Of a stretch of DNA of 64,000 nucleotides, positions 49,945-59,057 are shown in pieces. Source of the stretch: Bacteroidales bacterium UBA3743. GTDB taxonomy: Bacteria > Bacteroidota > Bacteroidia > Bacteroidales > Paludibacteraceae. Position numbers and translations under genes: made by a program. Location of the stretch: positions 69,072 to 133,071 of the forward strand of contig DFGT01000003.1 of assembly GCA_002371265.1 (NCBI GenBank), in the 5' to 3' direction. Under the pieces are notes generated by a model. That model had not been told where the DNA came from. It ran no database searches and worked only from the letters and a program-made list of their open reading frames with translations. Positions within the stretch are counted from its first letter, which is position 1. Every line of letters begins with the position of its first letter.

Positions 49945-51255
49945 ATGGCAAAAAAACTATTCTTCGGAATGCTACTCTCTATGGCACTGTTTGGCTGTGT
50001 CCACAATAAGCCAGCTGAGGGAACAATTGACAATACGGGTGCTGATGCAAAAGCGGATTCAATCGCAAAGGCAAAGGCTGATTCATTGAAGGCAGACTCT
50101 GCAATGAATTATGTTGTTAAAAAGGGATATATCGACTCACTTAGCAGCAATGTTGAAGCATTGCCAGCGTATGAATATCCGGCAGGATCTCCTGTTGCGA
50201 AATGGGGAAAATTGAAAGTTGCTCCTAATGCCAAGGGTGTACGTTGTATGTGTGACGCCAATGGTAATCCTGTACAGCTTAAGGGAATGAGTACTCACGG
50301 TTTGCAGTGGGCAGGCGTGGCAAATGTCACAGCACGCAACATCAAGGCGTTGAGAAATGAGTGGAATTGTAGCGTATTCCGTTATGCATTGTATGTCGAC
50401 GAAGAAGGTGGATACGCATATAATCCTCAGTTTAGGAATGAAATTCTTGAGAAGGTAGTGAAATGGACAGCTGAAAACGGTATATATCTTTTGATCGACT
50501 GGCATGTCCACAAGCCAGGAAACCCAAATGCTCCGCAGTACCGTTGTCATCCTACGAACGGTCGGGACTTAGCTGGCGACTTTTTTACATATTGCTCGCG
50601 TCGCTATGCCAATATGAAACATATTATATATGAGGTTTGCAATGAGCCAAACTGGCATTATGAGGGTGGTCCTGGAGTGGATTGGGCGACACAGATCAAG
50701 CCATATTGTGAGGAAATGCTTGAGATCATACGTTCCAACGATAAAGATGTCATTGTAGTGTGCGGAACACCTTGGTGGAGCTCTTGTCCTGAGTTGGTTC
50801 TTGGAAACGAGGTGGCTGACAAAGATGGAAAACCATATGAAAATGTGATGTATACATTCCATTTCTATTCAGCTACACATAATGATGGAAGATTGGCGGA
50901 TCAGCCAGGTAATCACAGGCCAGACAATTTCTTCAAGAAAATGGCGGAGGGAGATCCAGAAAAGGGCGAAAAGTCAGTTTTGGAGTTGCTTCCAATATTT
51001 GTGACAGAGTGGGGCACAACAGAGGCGAGCGGATGGCATGAATTCCGACCAGACCTGACAGATATTTGGATGGATATTCTAGACGGAGGAAACACAGGAG
51101 ATCAGCTTGTAAGCTGGTGCAACTGGAGTTTCAGTGCTGAAGGAGGCGTTTGTGGAGCGTTGAATTGGAACACAGGAAAGATTTCTCCGATGGATCCAGA
51201 GATCCTTACTGAGAGTGGCAAGTACGTGTTCAAACGACTACACGGTAAGAAATAG
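49945..51255 (+). CDS. GH5 (subfamily 2-like) endoglucanase lipoprotein
   Basis: A 436-residue GH5 enzyme with a lipoprotein signal (MALFGC, Cys18). A repetitive Ala/Asp/Lys linker (about 33-54) follows, and then a catalytic domain highly similar to its upstream neighbour. Key residues are acid/base Glu234 in CNEPNWH and nucleophile Glu355 in FVTEWGTTEASG; the start motif is LKGMSTHGLQWAG. Lipid anchoring predicts display at the cell surface or periplasmic face, processing glucan oligomers after the secreted T9SS enzymes. Only four bases separate it from the first GH5 gene, so the two form an operon derived by tandem duplication. Confidence 0.9.
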   Translation: MAKKLFFGMLLSMALFGCVHNKPAEGTIDNTGADAKADSIAKAKADSLKADSAMNYVVKKGYIDSLSSNVEALPAYEYPAGSPVAKWGKLKVAPNAKGVRCMCDANGNPVQLKGMSTHGLQWAGVANVTARNIKALRNEWNCSVFRYALYVDEEGGYAYNPQFRNEILEKVVKWTAENGIYLLIDWHVHKPGNPNAPQYRCHPTNGRDLAGDFFTYCSRRYANMKHIIYEVCNEPNWHYEGGPGVDWATQIKPYCEEMLEIIRSNDKDVIVVCGTPWWSSCPELVLGNEVADKDGKPYENVMYTFHFYSATHNDGRLADQPGNHRPDNFFKKMAEGDPEKGEKSVLELLPIFVTEWGTTEASGWHEFRPDLTDIWMDILDGGNTGDQLVSWCNWSFSAEGGVCGALNWNTGKISPMDPEILTESGKYVFKRLHGKK

Positions 51256-51277
51256 TTTTTTTTGATAGATTATATAT

Positions 51278-51306
51278 GGAATGCGTTACTTCATGTAACG
51301 TATTCC
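51278..51306 (+). terminator. Terminator of the GH5 pair
   Basis: GGAATGCGTTAC-ttcat-GTAACGTATTCC (one mismatch) followed by TTTTTATTT. Confidence 0.8.
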
Positions 51307-51400
51307 TTTTTATTTATGCTGAAATGATGCGAAAATGTATTATTTTACGAAAAAAGTGAATAAAGTATGCCTAAAAGTATTGTTTTTAGGTTTATTTGTC

Positions 51401-51408
51401 TAATTTTG
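51401..51408 (+). promoter_or_regulatory. -7 element before the lipoprotein/OmpA pair
   Basis: TAATTTTG with an ATTG about 18 bases upstream; 41 bases before the ATG at 51449. Confidence 0.45.
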
Positions 51409-51448
51409 TAAAAAAATAGTTTTGTGATAAAAAAACGAATATAATATA

Positions 51449-53095
51449 ATGAAAAATCAATTATTGGCTTTAGCCTTAATGGCAGCTGGTTTTGCAAGCT
51501 GTACGGATGATTCCTACGATTTGGATAATATTTCCAATGATTTCAGAATCGGATTAAATGAATATCTACCAATTGCAAGTTCTGAGGTCAAGTTGAAGGA
51601 TATCTTGAGTGAGTTTAAGACTGATTATATTTCAGAGGACTCAGATGGAGTGTTGACTTTTAAGTTTGACACAGTCAATCGTGTGCAAGTCAAGCCTATA
51701 GAAGTGGCTTTTAAGGAAAATGTCTTTGAATATGACCTTTCAAATGCAGAGTATCTAACATTCGTGAATAATGTTATTCCTGGATACCAAATTAAAGAAA
51801 TTCCGATTACTTTCCCTATTAATTTGAGCTTTGATGATGCTTCAGGCAAAGGAAAAATTGATGAGATACATATAAAGAACGGAGATTTCATTTTCCACAT
51901 AGAAAGTGAAAGTGTTGATGTCTCGAATCTTTATATCAAATCTATACAGGGATTTGACAGCCCTATCATAAAAGATGGAGTGATAAAATGTTCGTTGTCA
52001 AATAAAATTTTCTCTTTCCCTGAAGGTGGACTTATGTTGACTTGTATTGTTGATGTGATAGACTCAACAAAAAACATTCAGGTTAGCGGAAATGATGCGA
52101 AGATAAAAATTGTGATGGAAGAGTCGAAGTTGACTTACCATAAGATTAAAGGATCATTCAAATCGAATGTAGAGCAGATCGAATATACTGATTTTTATAT
52201 CAATCTGTTTGACGACAACCTAGATTTTAAATTGAATGTGATAGATCCTAAATTGAAAATTACTGGTGTGTCAAACAGTGGTATTCCATTGGCATGCTCT
52301 GTAAAAAGCCTTGTAGGAAAACATAAGACAAAAAAGTCAAAGAAGGATTCTGTTGTGGCAGTCTTTAGAGATGGAAGACAATCCTTTGATTTCAAGTTCT
52401 TAAATTCGACTGTTGAAAAGCAAGAGGTTAAGGCTTTTGAAGAGCAATTTGATAAGGGAAATGGACAGTTGGATAAAATATTCAATTATTTGCCAGATTC
52501 AGTTTCGGTAAGATGTGGAATTAGAATCGATGCTGATCCAGAAAGTGGTGTATCATATTTCTTGCTTGATTCCACTTATGTGGATTTGAATATCCAGGCT
52601 GAAGTGCCACTTCAAGTTGGTGATGGTAGCTTTATAACAATCAAAGATACAGTTGATGGAATTGACATAGTAGAAGATGTAACTGACTATCAGGAAGGAA
52701 ATTTCAAGTTTGACGATGTTGAAGTTTTCATTGAGTTCGAAAATGCATTGCCTCTTGAAGGTACGGTTACAGCCAAGTTCTGCAGAGCAGATACAATAAA
52801 TGGTAAAGTAATCCTTACTCATCTTGAGAACACAAAACTTGATCAGACAGTAAAAATTCCTGCAGCGCAAATAGGTGCTGATGGATACATCACAAAAGCC
52901 ACACCATCTAAGAAGAAGATAGTTGTTTCTGACGATATGGTCGAGGATATCAAGAAAATTAATGCTGTCGACTTTACTTACAAAATCAAGGTGCCAAAAG
53001 GTGCAGTTGATGGAGTTGTGCTGACAAAGGATTGTGGTATGTCGGCTAAGGTGTACAGCCATTTGAAAGTGAATATTTCTAATAAAGAAAAATAA
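51449..53095 (+). CDS. Hypothetical lipoprotein
   Basis: A 548-residue protein with a lipobox (AGFASC, Cys18). The rest is beta-rich with repeated segments that start from an EYLPIASSEVKLKDIL element and alternate charged and hydrophobic residues. I do not recognise a domain. Proteins of this size preceding an OmpA-like barrel gene are common in Bacteroidales and may act together with it in the outer membrane. The OmpA gene starts 13 bases after the stop, so they share a transcript. Confidence 0.65.
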   Translation: MKNQLLALALMAAGFASCTDDSYDLDNISNDFRIGLNEYLPIASSEVKLKDILSEFKTDYISEDSDGVLTFKFDTVNRVQVKPIEVAFKENVFEYDLSNAEYLTFVNNVIPGYQIKEIPITFPINLSFDDASGKGKIDEIHIKNGDFIFHIESESVDVSNLYIKSIQGFDSPIIKDGVIKCSLSNKIFSFPEGGLMLTCIVDVIDSTKNIQVSGNDAKIKIVMEESKLTYHKIKGSFKSNVEQIEYTDFYINLFDDNLDFKLNVIDPKLKITGVSNSGIPLACSVKSLVGKHKTKKSKKDSVVAVFRDGRQSFDFKFLNSTVEKQEVKAFEEQFDKGNGQLDKIFNYLPDSVSVRCGIRIDADPESGVSYFLLDSTYVDLNIQAEVPLQVGDGSFITIKDTVDGIDIVEDVTDYQEGNFKFDDVEVFIEFENALPLEGTVTAKFCRADTINGKVILTHLENTKLDQTVKIPAAQIGADGYITKATPSKKKIVVSDDMVEDIKKINAVDFTYKIKVPKGAVDGVVLTKDCGMSAKVYSHLKVNISNKEK

Positions 53096-53107
53096 TAGAC
53101 TAAGACA

Positions 53108-55690
53108 ATGAAAAAAATTATATCTGTCGTTTCGGCAATATTAGCTACAGCGTCAACGACGTTTGCGCAAATGTCGTCTACACTATATTTTATGGATCAG
53201 AATCCATTGATTCATAATTTTAATCCATCGTTCCAGCCTACAGACAAGATGTATATTGGAATGCCTGGCTTGTCTCTAGTCTCAGTGAATGCAGGTAATA
53301 GCAAGCTCGCGTTTGAAGATATATATGTGCCTCGCACTATTGATGGAAAAAACACTACAGTGTTGTTCCTTCATCCAGAGGCTACGAATGAGCTTCGCAA
53401 TGTTATGAATAAGATCAGTCCTCGTGACAGAATATTCGCTGACTATAATGTTCAACTTTTGAACTTTGGAATGAGAATCAAAGAGAAATCTTATGTTTCG
53501 TTCTCATTGTCGAACAGAATGGAGATGAATACTATTCTTCCAAAGGAGTTGTTCAAGGCTGCATTGATGTCAGAAGAATATAATTCGGAATCGCAATATT
53601 CATTTGGATTGGGAAAATTCTCGTCTACGATGAACTGCTATTCAGAACTGGCATTCGGATATAGCTATGCATTCTCAGAAAAGTTCCAGGCAGGAGCAAA
53701 ACTTAAATATTTGATTCCTCATGCAGGCTACCGTACGGATTTCAAGGATATGGATTTGTATGTCTCTAAAGATGAGTGGAGATTTACAGGAGAAGGTGAG
53801 ATTGATGCCTCTATGCCAGGACTTGAGATATATCAGGATGAGGAAGGAAAAATTGATTCTTTAGATTTCAATGATGATGTCAAAGCTAAGGATTTCACTA
53901 AATCGAAGGGTGCAGGACTTGCTCTTGATTTTGGTGTCACTTACACTCCAATCAAAAGTGTTAAGTTGTCTGCCAGCCTTCTAGATCTTGGCTTTATCCA
54001 CTATAGCAAAGAGTTGCATAAGGTCAAGAAAAGCGGTGATTTTATTTATAATGGATTGAAATATGGCATTGACGACATCCACGAACGTGATTCTGCCGAC
54101 CTATGGGAGCCATATCAGGAGATGCTCGACAATATGTATGTTGTAGACGAGAGTGAAGGATATAACTCTATGCTTACAGCCAAAGCGTTGTTAGGTGTTG
54201 AATACTCGTTCTGTGAGAACAAGATGTCTGTTGGAGCATTGTCGAAGACATATTTCCTACGTGGTTGCGCATCTGAGGAATTAATGCTTGCATACAACTA
54301 CCGTCCAAACAGAATCGTGTCTGCTTCTGCTTCATACACTGTCACTAACGGTATGTTTAGCAATATTGGTTTGGGTGTAAACTTAAATCTTGGACCAGTA
54401 AACTTCTTCTTGGCAGCTGATCAGATACCTTTGCGTTATGCTAAGGGTGGTGGTAAGACTATTCCTACACGTACTCGTGCGGCTAATATCTCTACAGGAA
54501 TCAATTTCTTGATCCGTGATAAGGAAAGAGAGGATAAGGACAGATTGTCTTGGATGGATTCAGATAAAGATGGCATTACTGACTTGTATGACAAGTGTAA
54601 TGACACTCCAGAAGGAATTGAGGTTGATAAGAATGGTTGTCCTAAGGATTCTGACGGCGACGGTGTTGCTGACTATATGGACCAGTGCCATGATTCTTTG
54701 TCTGGCAAGAAGGTAGACGAGAAGGGATGCCCACTTGATTCAGATGGTGATGGCGTGTTCGACTATAAGGATCAGTGCCACAACCCTAACTCAGGTGCTT
54801 TGGTTGACGAGTTTGGTTGTCCTTCGGATGTTGATGGTGACGGTGTGCCTGATTACCTTGACAAGTGTAATTTGACTCCAATCGGTGCTCCAGTTGATGC
54901 TAATGGATGTCCTAAGGATTCAGATAAGGATGGTGTTCCTGATTATCTTGACAAGTGCCCTGACACTCCTCTTGATACTAAGGTTGACGAAAATGGTTGT
55001 CCATTTGATGTCCCTGTTGATAGTGTGGCTCGTGTTGCAACAAGTGAGGTTAAGAATGAGGCACAACCTGCTGCTCCTGCAACTACAACTAAGCCAGCTG
55101 CTACTCCTGCCGCTAAACCAGCAGCACAGCCAGCTGCAACTCCAGCCGCTAAGCCAGCAGCAACACAAACAGTGGCTAAACCAGCTAAGGCTCCAGTCGC
55201 AAAGGCTTCAGACAACAGTATGATCGCTGACAGATACGATGAATTGACTCCAGAGCAGTATGCTGCTAACCGCCCTCAGGCAAGACATTATACAATTGTA
55301 GAGGATGGTGTTGAGTACGAAGTGTTTGAGTCGCCAACTTGCAATGTGTTGTTCGATTCAAGTATGGCTATAGTAAGAAACCGTATGTTGCCAGAAATTA
55401 ATAAGGTTTACAACACATTGAAGAAGAAACCTAACACTTCGGTGATTATCCTTGGTCATACCGACTCAGACTGTACAAATGAAAAGAATTTGGCATTGTC
55501 TGTAAAACGTGCAAATGCAGTCAAGAGAGTGTTGGTCAACAAGGGAATTGAAGATAGCCGTGTGGTTGCTAGAGGATTTGGTGAAACAAAACCTATTATT
55601 TCCAACAGAACTTCTCTTGGACGTTCTCAAAACCGTAGAGCTGAGGTTATTATGGTGACAAAGACGCCAAAAACTTCAATTAAGAAGTAA
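53108..55690 (+). CDS. OmpA-family protein with beta-barrel, thrombospondin type 3 repeats and peptidoglycan-binding domain
   Basis: An 860-residue protein. It has a signal peptide (1-20) and an N-terminal outer membrane barrel (about 25-470, DUF5723-like, beginning SSTLYFMDQNPLIHNFNPSF). Five calcium-binding thrombospondin type 3 repeats follow (about 478-640; DSDGDGVADYMDQC is a typical unit). An Ala/Pro/Lys-rich linker (about 648-700) leads to an OmpA C-terminal peptidoglycan-binding domain (about 738-855, with VIILGHTDSDC and SVKRANAVKRVL then GFGETKPI). It would tether the outer membrane to peptidoglycan, and Bacteroidota relatives also stabilise surface machineries. The DNA of the repeats has a period of about 100-108 bases. 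Confidence 0.88.
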   Translation: MKKIISVVSAILATASTTFAQMSSTLYFMDQNPLIHNFNPSFQPTDKMYIGMPGLSLVSVNAGNSKLAFEDIYVPRTIDGKNTTVLFLHPEATNELRNVMNKISPRDRIFADYNVQLLNFGMRIKEKSYVSFSLSNRMEMNTILPKELFKAALMSEEYNSESQYSFGLGKFSSTMNCYSELAFGYSYAFSEKFQAGAKLKYLIPHAGYRTDFKDMDLYVSKDEWRFTGEGEIDASMPGLEIYQDEEGKIDSLDFNDDVKAKDFTKSKGAGLALDFGVTYTPIKSVKLSASLLDLGFIHYSKELHKVKKSGDFIYNGLKYGIDDIHERDSADLWEPYQEMLDNMYVVDESEGYNSMLTAKALLGVEYSFCENKMSVGALSKTYFLRGCASEELMLAYNYRPNRIVSASASYTVTNGMFSNIGLGVNLNLGPVNFFLAADQIPLRYAKGGGKTIPTRTRAANISTGINFLIRDKEREDKDRLSWMDSDKDGITDLYDKCNDTPEGIEVDKNGCPKDSDGDGVADYMDQCHDSLSGKKVDEKGCPLDSDGDGVFDYKDQCHNPNSGALVDEFGCPSDVDGDGVPDYLDKCNLTPIGAPVDANGCPKDSDKDGVPDYLDKCPDTPLDTKVDENGCPFDVPVDSVARVATSEVKNEAQPAAPATTTKPAATPAAKPAAQPAATPAAKPAATQTVAKPAKAPVAKASDNSMIADRYDELTPEQYAANRPQARHYTIVEDGVEYEVFESPTCNVLFDSSMAIVRNRMLPEINKVYNTLKKKPNTSVIILGHTDSDCTNEKNLALSVKRANAVKRVLVNKGIEDSRVVARGFGETKPIISNRTSLGRSQNRRAEVIMVTKTPKTSIKK

Positions 55691-55715
55691 ATAATATTAA
55701 ATCTTCTCAAAATAA

Positions 55716-55746
55716 GAATAGGGGTGCTGATTCAGTATCCCTATTC
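55716..55746 (+). terminator. Terminator of the OmpA-family gene
   Basis: GAATAGGGGTGCTGA pairs with TTCAGTATCCCTATTC (one bulge), followed by TTTTTGTTTT. Confidence 0.8.
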
Positions 55747-55953
55747 TTTTTGTTTTGCGTTTTGCTGTCTACTAAAGATTCGGCCAATGTTACATTCTTA
55801 CTAATGATTTCGATTTGTCCTTGGCTTACTGATTGCGTAATATAATTTAATGGTATTTCACTATGATTAAAATAGAAAATGAATGCAGACATAGTGATGA
55901 CTGGACATTTGCTAAAACAAAATAGTCAGAATTGCTCGTTAATTTTAAGTGAA

Positions 55954-56019
55954 AATAAAAAAAGAAGGAAGCCTCTCGACTTCCAATCTTCCAACCTTAA
56001 ATCTAATACCATGAAAAAC
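55954..56019 (-). ncRNA. Small RNA gene, family copy 2
   Basis: On the minus strand a GTTG-N19-TACCTTTG promoter (56056-56026) is followed by GTTTTTCATGGTATTAGATT, then TAAGGTTGGAAG. A GGAAGTC-gaga-GGCTTCC hairpin with a GNRA loop ends in TTCTTTTTTTATTTT. The body, TTTTTCAT...TAAGGTT, and the layout match the copy at 46701-46786. The predicted transcript is about 65 bases. Confidence 0.6.
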
Positions 56020-56025
56020 ACAATG

Positions 56026-56056
56026 CAAAGGTAACACTATTTTTATATTCTGCAAC
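56026..56056 (-). promoter_or_regulatory. Promoter of small RNA copy 2
   Basis: GTTG, 19-base spacer, TACCTTTG on the minus strand; one mismatch to the TTTG box. Confidence 0.6.
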
Positions 56057-56362
56057 ATAAAAACGATATTTTTTTGCTAAAAATATGTTTTTTAACACTT
56101 GTGGAAAATGAGATGGATTTGTTTCGCTTGGTTAACTGGTTGTGTTATAGGTGTTTATGTTTGTGCATACCTAGGGTCTGAATTATGTTAAAATATATGC
56201 GAAAGTATTAAAAAGTTGAAATTTGTTTTTTGTTAGAAAAATAAGATGCATATTTGCAGTCAGAAAACAAAGATGAAAGGGTACTTATGCTATTTAATAG
56301 TATATCTCACTTATCAAAGAGTATTGGAAAAACGAAAACAAATTTATCTAAATAAAAGGAAG

Positions 56363-58534
56363 ATGAAAAAAATTTTATCACTTGCAGCAGTTGCGTCTAT
56401 GGCGCTAGCTGCTAACGCTTCGGAGTTCGATAATACGAACTACATTGAGAAGTGGGGCCAGTTGAAGTTGGTCGGAAATCAGCTTTCTTCAGCAAGCGGA
56501 GAGGCTATCCAGTTGAAGGGTTGGTCAACATTCTCTCTACACTTCGGTGATGTTAACGGATGTCTAGGTAAGTCTCAGTGGGAGTTGATGAAGCATTACG
56601 GTGCCAATATCGTACGTTTGGCTATGTACATCGATGACACAAATGACGGTGGTTCTTACTTGGCAAACAAGGAAACTACAAAGCAAAAAGTTAAATCATA
56701 CATCGATGACGCTTATGCTGCTGGTATGTATGTGTTGGTTGACTGGCACACTCTTGAGACAAACGGAAAAGAGGGTAACCCATGGAATCAGAAAGATGAG
56801 GCTAAGAATTTCTTCTCAGAGATTTCTGCTTATGCAAAGACAAAGGGTTACAACCACGTATTGTACGAGTTGTGTAACGAGCCTAAGTGTGATGGATGGG
56901 CTACAATCAAGAATTATGCTGAGTATGTGATTCCTGCTATCATTGAAAACCAACCTAAAGCAATGATTATCGTTGGTACAAATGATTGGTGTCAGAAGAT
57001 TTTGGAGCCAGTTTCAAATCCAATTTCTAAGTACAAAGACAATGTATTGTATTCATTCCACTACTATTCATGTTCTCACTACCATTTGTTAGGAGACTTC
57101 CGTTCAGCACAGGGTTCAATTCCAGTGTTTGTATCAGAGTGGTCGGCAGTGAAGTTTGATGGTAACGGCCCATTCTGTAAGCAGAATGCAGACGACTTTA
57201 TCTATGCATGTGGAAATTCAAATACAAAGCAGCTTGTCAGCTGGTGTATTTGGAACTGGGGTAAGAAGAATGAGGCATCATCTTTCTTCACAGGTACATG
57301 TACAGAGCAGAACTTGTCTCAGTACAAGGCTGATGATGGTCAGACTCTATTTGGAAAGTATGTCTCAGATTTGATGTCTGGTGGTAGAGAAATTGAGCCA
57401 AGACCACTTCCAGAAGAAGGACCTTTCGAAGAGCCAAATAAAATCCCTACTGATGACGCTACAGGTTTCCATTGGGATGCTTATAACTATGGTGGTGAAG
57501 GTCTTGCTTACCATGACGGTAATGGTGGTGCTTGGGAGAAGGATAAAGATGGTGTTGTCCTTGACTATAAGGTAGGAAAGAACGAAGAGGTTGACGTATT
57601 CTCATTGGCTGTTGAAATGCAGTGGCTAAAGGATAAGTTCCCTTACTCTACTGTTGAAGATGGCAAGGTTGTAGCTTGGGATCCTATGATCAATACTGAT
57701 TGGACGGATGCTAATAACGACAAGAAACCAACTTACAGATCTTTGAATGGTGGTCGTATGTACTCAGGTACTGCAGGTTCACGTCGTCCAGACGAGGGTG
57801 TTGATATCTCAGGTGCTAGCTGTTTAGGAACAGTTTACAAGAACTCTGGATACCAGAACCTAGGATGGGTTGAGGAAGGTGAGTGGATTAAGTTCACAGT
57901 AGATGTTGATAAGCCAGGTTACTACAAGATCGGTGGTATTATCGGTGCTGAGTATACTGCACCAACAGATGAGGGAGAAATCTCTATCACTTCTACTCAC
58001 GGAAATCACCTTCGTGTTCCAGATGATAAGTCTAACCCAGATGTAGTAAATACATTTGGTTTCGCAATGACTACTACATGTGCTGATCCTACTGCTAAAA
58101 CTTCAGAGCCTTGGAACTGTTGGTCAGTTCAGGATGCAATGAGTGATCGTTATGAGGAGATTTGGTGTGCATTCCCTAATGCAGGTATGAATGAAATCAT
58201 CTTCACTTTCACAGGTAATGCTGGTGGTGTTGGTCCTTTGACATTCGATTTCGTAGGAGATCTTGATCCTAATGACCCTATCACTTCTGTTTCTGAAACT
58301 TCTGCAGAGAAAGCATTCTCTATCTATCCTAACCCAACATCAGGTGAGTTTACTGTAGCTCTTGCTGAGAATGTTGAGGCAACTGTTGAGGTAATTAACG
58401 TTGCTGGACAGGTAGTATTCTCTCAGGATGTTGAGGGATCTGCTACAATCAACAAGGCTTTGGCTGCAGGTGTTTACACTGTAGTTGTTAAGTCTAACGG
58501 TGCTGTTAGCACTCAGAAGTTGATTGTTAAGTAA
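56363..58534 (+). CDS. Secreted GH5 glucanase with unassigned C-terminal module and T9SS tail (array copy 1)
   Basis: The gene encodes 723 residues from the ATG at 56363 (AAAGGAAG just upstream; MKKILSLAAVASMALAANAS signal peptide). The GH5 domain (about 23-340) shows IQLKGWSTFSLH, DWHTLET, acid/base Glu173 in CNEPKC, SFHYYSCSHYH and nucleophile Glu259 in FVSEWSAV. Residues 357-638 form a module I cannot assign. Its second half has CBM6/35-like marks (VEEGEWIKFTVDVDKPGYYK at about 503-522; LTFDFVGDL at its end) and the first half carries DVFSLAVEMQWLKDKFPYST. The last 80 residues are a T9SS type A domain (IYPNPTSGEFTVAL; QKLIVK). It is probably an endoglucanase or related beta-glucanase. Confidence 0.87.
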   Translation: MKKILSLAAVASMALAANASEFDNTNYIEKWGQLKLVGNQLSSASGEAIQLKGWSTFSLHFGDVNGCLGKSQWELMKHYGANIVRLAMYIDDTNDGGSYLANKETTKQKVKSYIDDAYAAGMYVLVDWHTLETNGKEGNPWNQKDEAKNFFSEISAYAKTKGYNHVLYELCNEPKCDGWATIKNYAEYVIPAIIENQPKAMIIVGTNDWCQKILEPVSNPISKYKDNVLYSFHYYSCSHYHLLGDFRSAQGSIPVFVSEWSAVKFDGNGPFCKQNADDFIYACGNSNTKQLVSWCIWNWGKKNEASSFFTGTCTEQNLSQYKADDGQTLFGKYVSDLMSGGREIEPRPLPEEGPFEEPNKIPTDDATGFHWDAYNYGGEGLAYHDGNGGAWEKDKDGVVLDYKVGKNEEVDVFSLAVEMQWLKDKFPYSTVEDGKVVAWDPMINTDWTDANNDKKPTYRSLNGGRMYSGTAGSRRPDEGVDISGASCLGTVYKNSGYQNLGWVEEGEWIKFTVDVDKPGYYKIGGIIGAEYTAPTDEGEISITSTHGNHLRVPDDKSNPDVVNTFGFAMTTTCADPTAKTSEPWNCWSVQDAMSDRYEEIWCAFPNAGMNEIIFTFTGNAGGVGPLTFDFVGDLDPNDPITSVSETSAEKAFSIYPNPTSGEFTVALAENVEATVEVINVAGQVVFSQDVEGSATINKALAAGVYTVVVKSNGAVSTQKLIVK

Positions 58535-58565
58535 TCTGAATTAAAAGATTTCTTATAAAATCCAC

Positions 58566-58591
58566 GGAGGGGGAGCAATTTGCTCCTCCTC
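58566..58591 (+). terminator. Terminator of GH5 array copy 1
   Basis: GGAGGGGGAGCAA-t-TTGCTCCTCCTC followed by seven T. The preceding bases AATCTGAATTAAAAGATTTC nearly recur after the GH5 pseudogene at 61761. Confidence 0.85.
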
Positions 58592-58741
58592 TTTTTTTAT
58601 GTCTTGTTGTTTATTTAGAAGTTATTTAAAGTTGCTAAAAATATTTTGTTATATAAGTTCATCTCGCAACTGTATAATGAAGGTTCCCTAACCACACCAC
58701 ATTTACGAGTTTGTAAGAACAAGCAGTTATTTTATTTATAT

Positions 58742-58762
58742 GTGCTCGCCTTAGCCTCGCAC
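58742..58762 (-). repeat. 21-base GC-rich repeat, copy 2
   Basis: GTGCTCGCCTTAGCCTCGCA plus C; its reverse complement agrees with 45611-45631 at 18 of 21 positions. Confidence 0.45.
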
Positions 58763-58957
58763 TATAGAGAAGAGGTTAGAACTAATATCTATCAAACGTA
58801 TTCCCTTAATAAACCTAAACTCTATAACCAAATTTTATATTAAAACAGTTTTTTAATTAAAGTTTTGCTTATTGTCAGAAAATTAAAAAACGACCTTCTG
58901 AATGTGACATTGTTGTTACAATAAAGATAATGTGAGCTATGTTTTATTTTGTTTAGG

Positions 58958-58965
58958 TATATTTG
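58958..58965 (+). promoter_or_regulatory. -7 element of GH5 array copy 2
   Basis: TATATTTG matches TAnnTTTG; it lies 93 bases before the ATG at 59058 and excludes the upstream ATG at 58932. Confidence 0.4.
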
Positions 58966-59057
58966 ACATATATATCAAGTGGGATATTTTCGATGCCATT
59001 ATTGACAAATGTCTCCTTTTGTGTTTTGTCGGGATATATTTATTAAAACTAGATGAT

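Larger units (their letters stand above)
55691..56362. other. Gene-free stretch with terminator and a small-RNA gene
   Basis: It contains the OmpA terminator (55716-55746), the second small-RNA gene on the minus strand (55954-56019) and an AT-rich region leading to the GH5 array. A CATATTTG near-consensus -7 box lies at 56249-56256. An in-frame ATG at 56246 would extend the GH5 protein by 39 residues without a signal peptide and is rejected. Confidence 0.6.
58535..59057. other. Gene-free stretch between GH5 copies 1 and 2
   Basis: It contains the terminator at 58566-58591, the second copy of the 21-base GC-rich repeat (58742-58762) and a promoter element at 58958-58965. The open frame from 58646 (65 codons) has no supporting signal. 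Confidence 0.55.

Noticed and set aside
54540..55010. Regular repeats of about 105 bases that could be mistaken for a CRISPR or satellite
   Set aside because: They are in-frame codons of five thrombospondin type 3 repeats in the OmpA-family protein.
54943..55215. Antisense Ala-rich open frame of 90 codons
   Set aside because: It is the complement of the Ala/Pro linker of the OmpA-family gene; its composition is an artefact.
56246..56362. Upstream in-frame start of GH5 copy 1 (39 extra residues)
   Set aside because: It would bury the clear signal peptide that begins at 56363 and overlaps a -7-like box; 56363 has a good purine-rich site.
58932..59057. Upstream in-frame start of GH5 copy 2 (42 extra residues)
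   Set aside because: It lies upstream of the TATATTTG promoter element, and the signal peptide begins at 59058.
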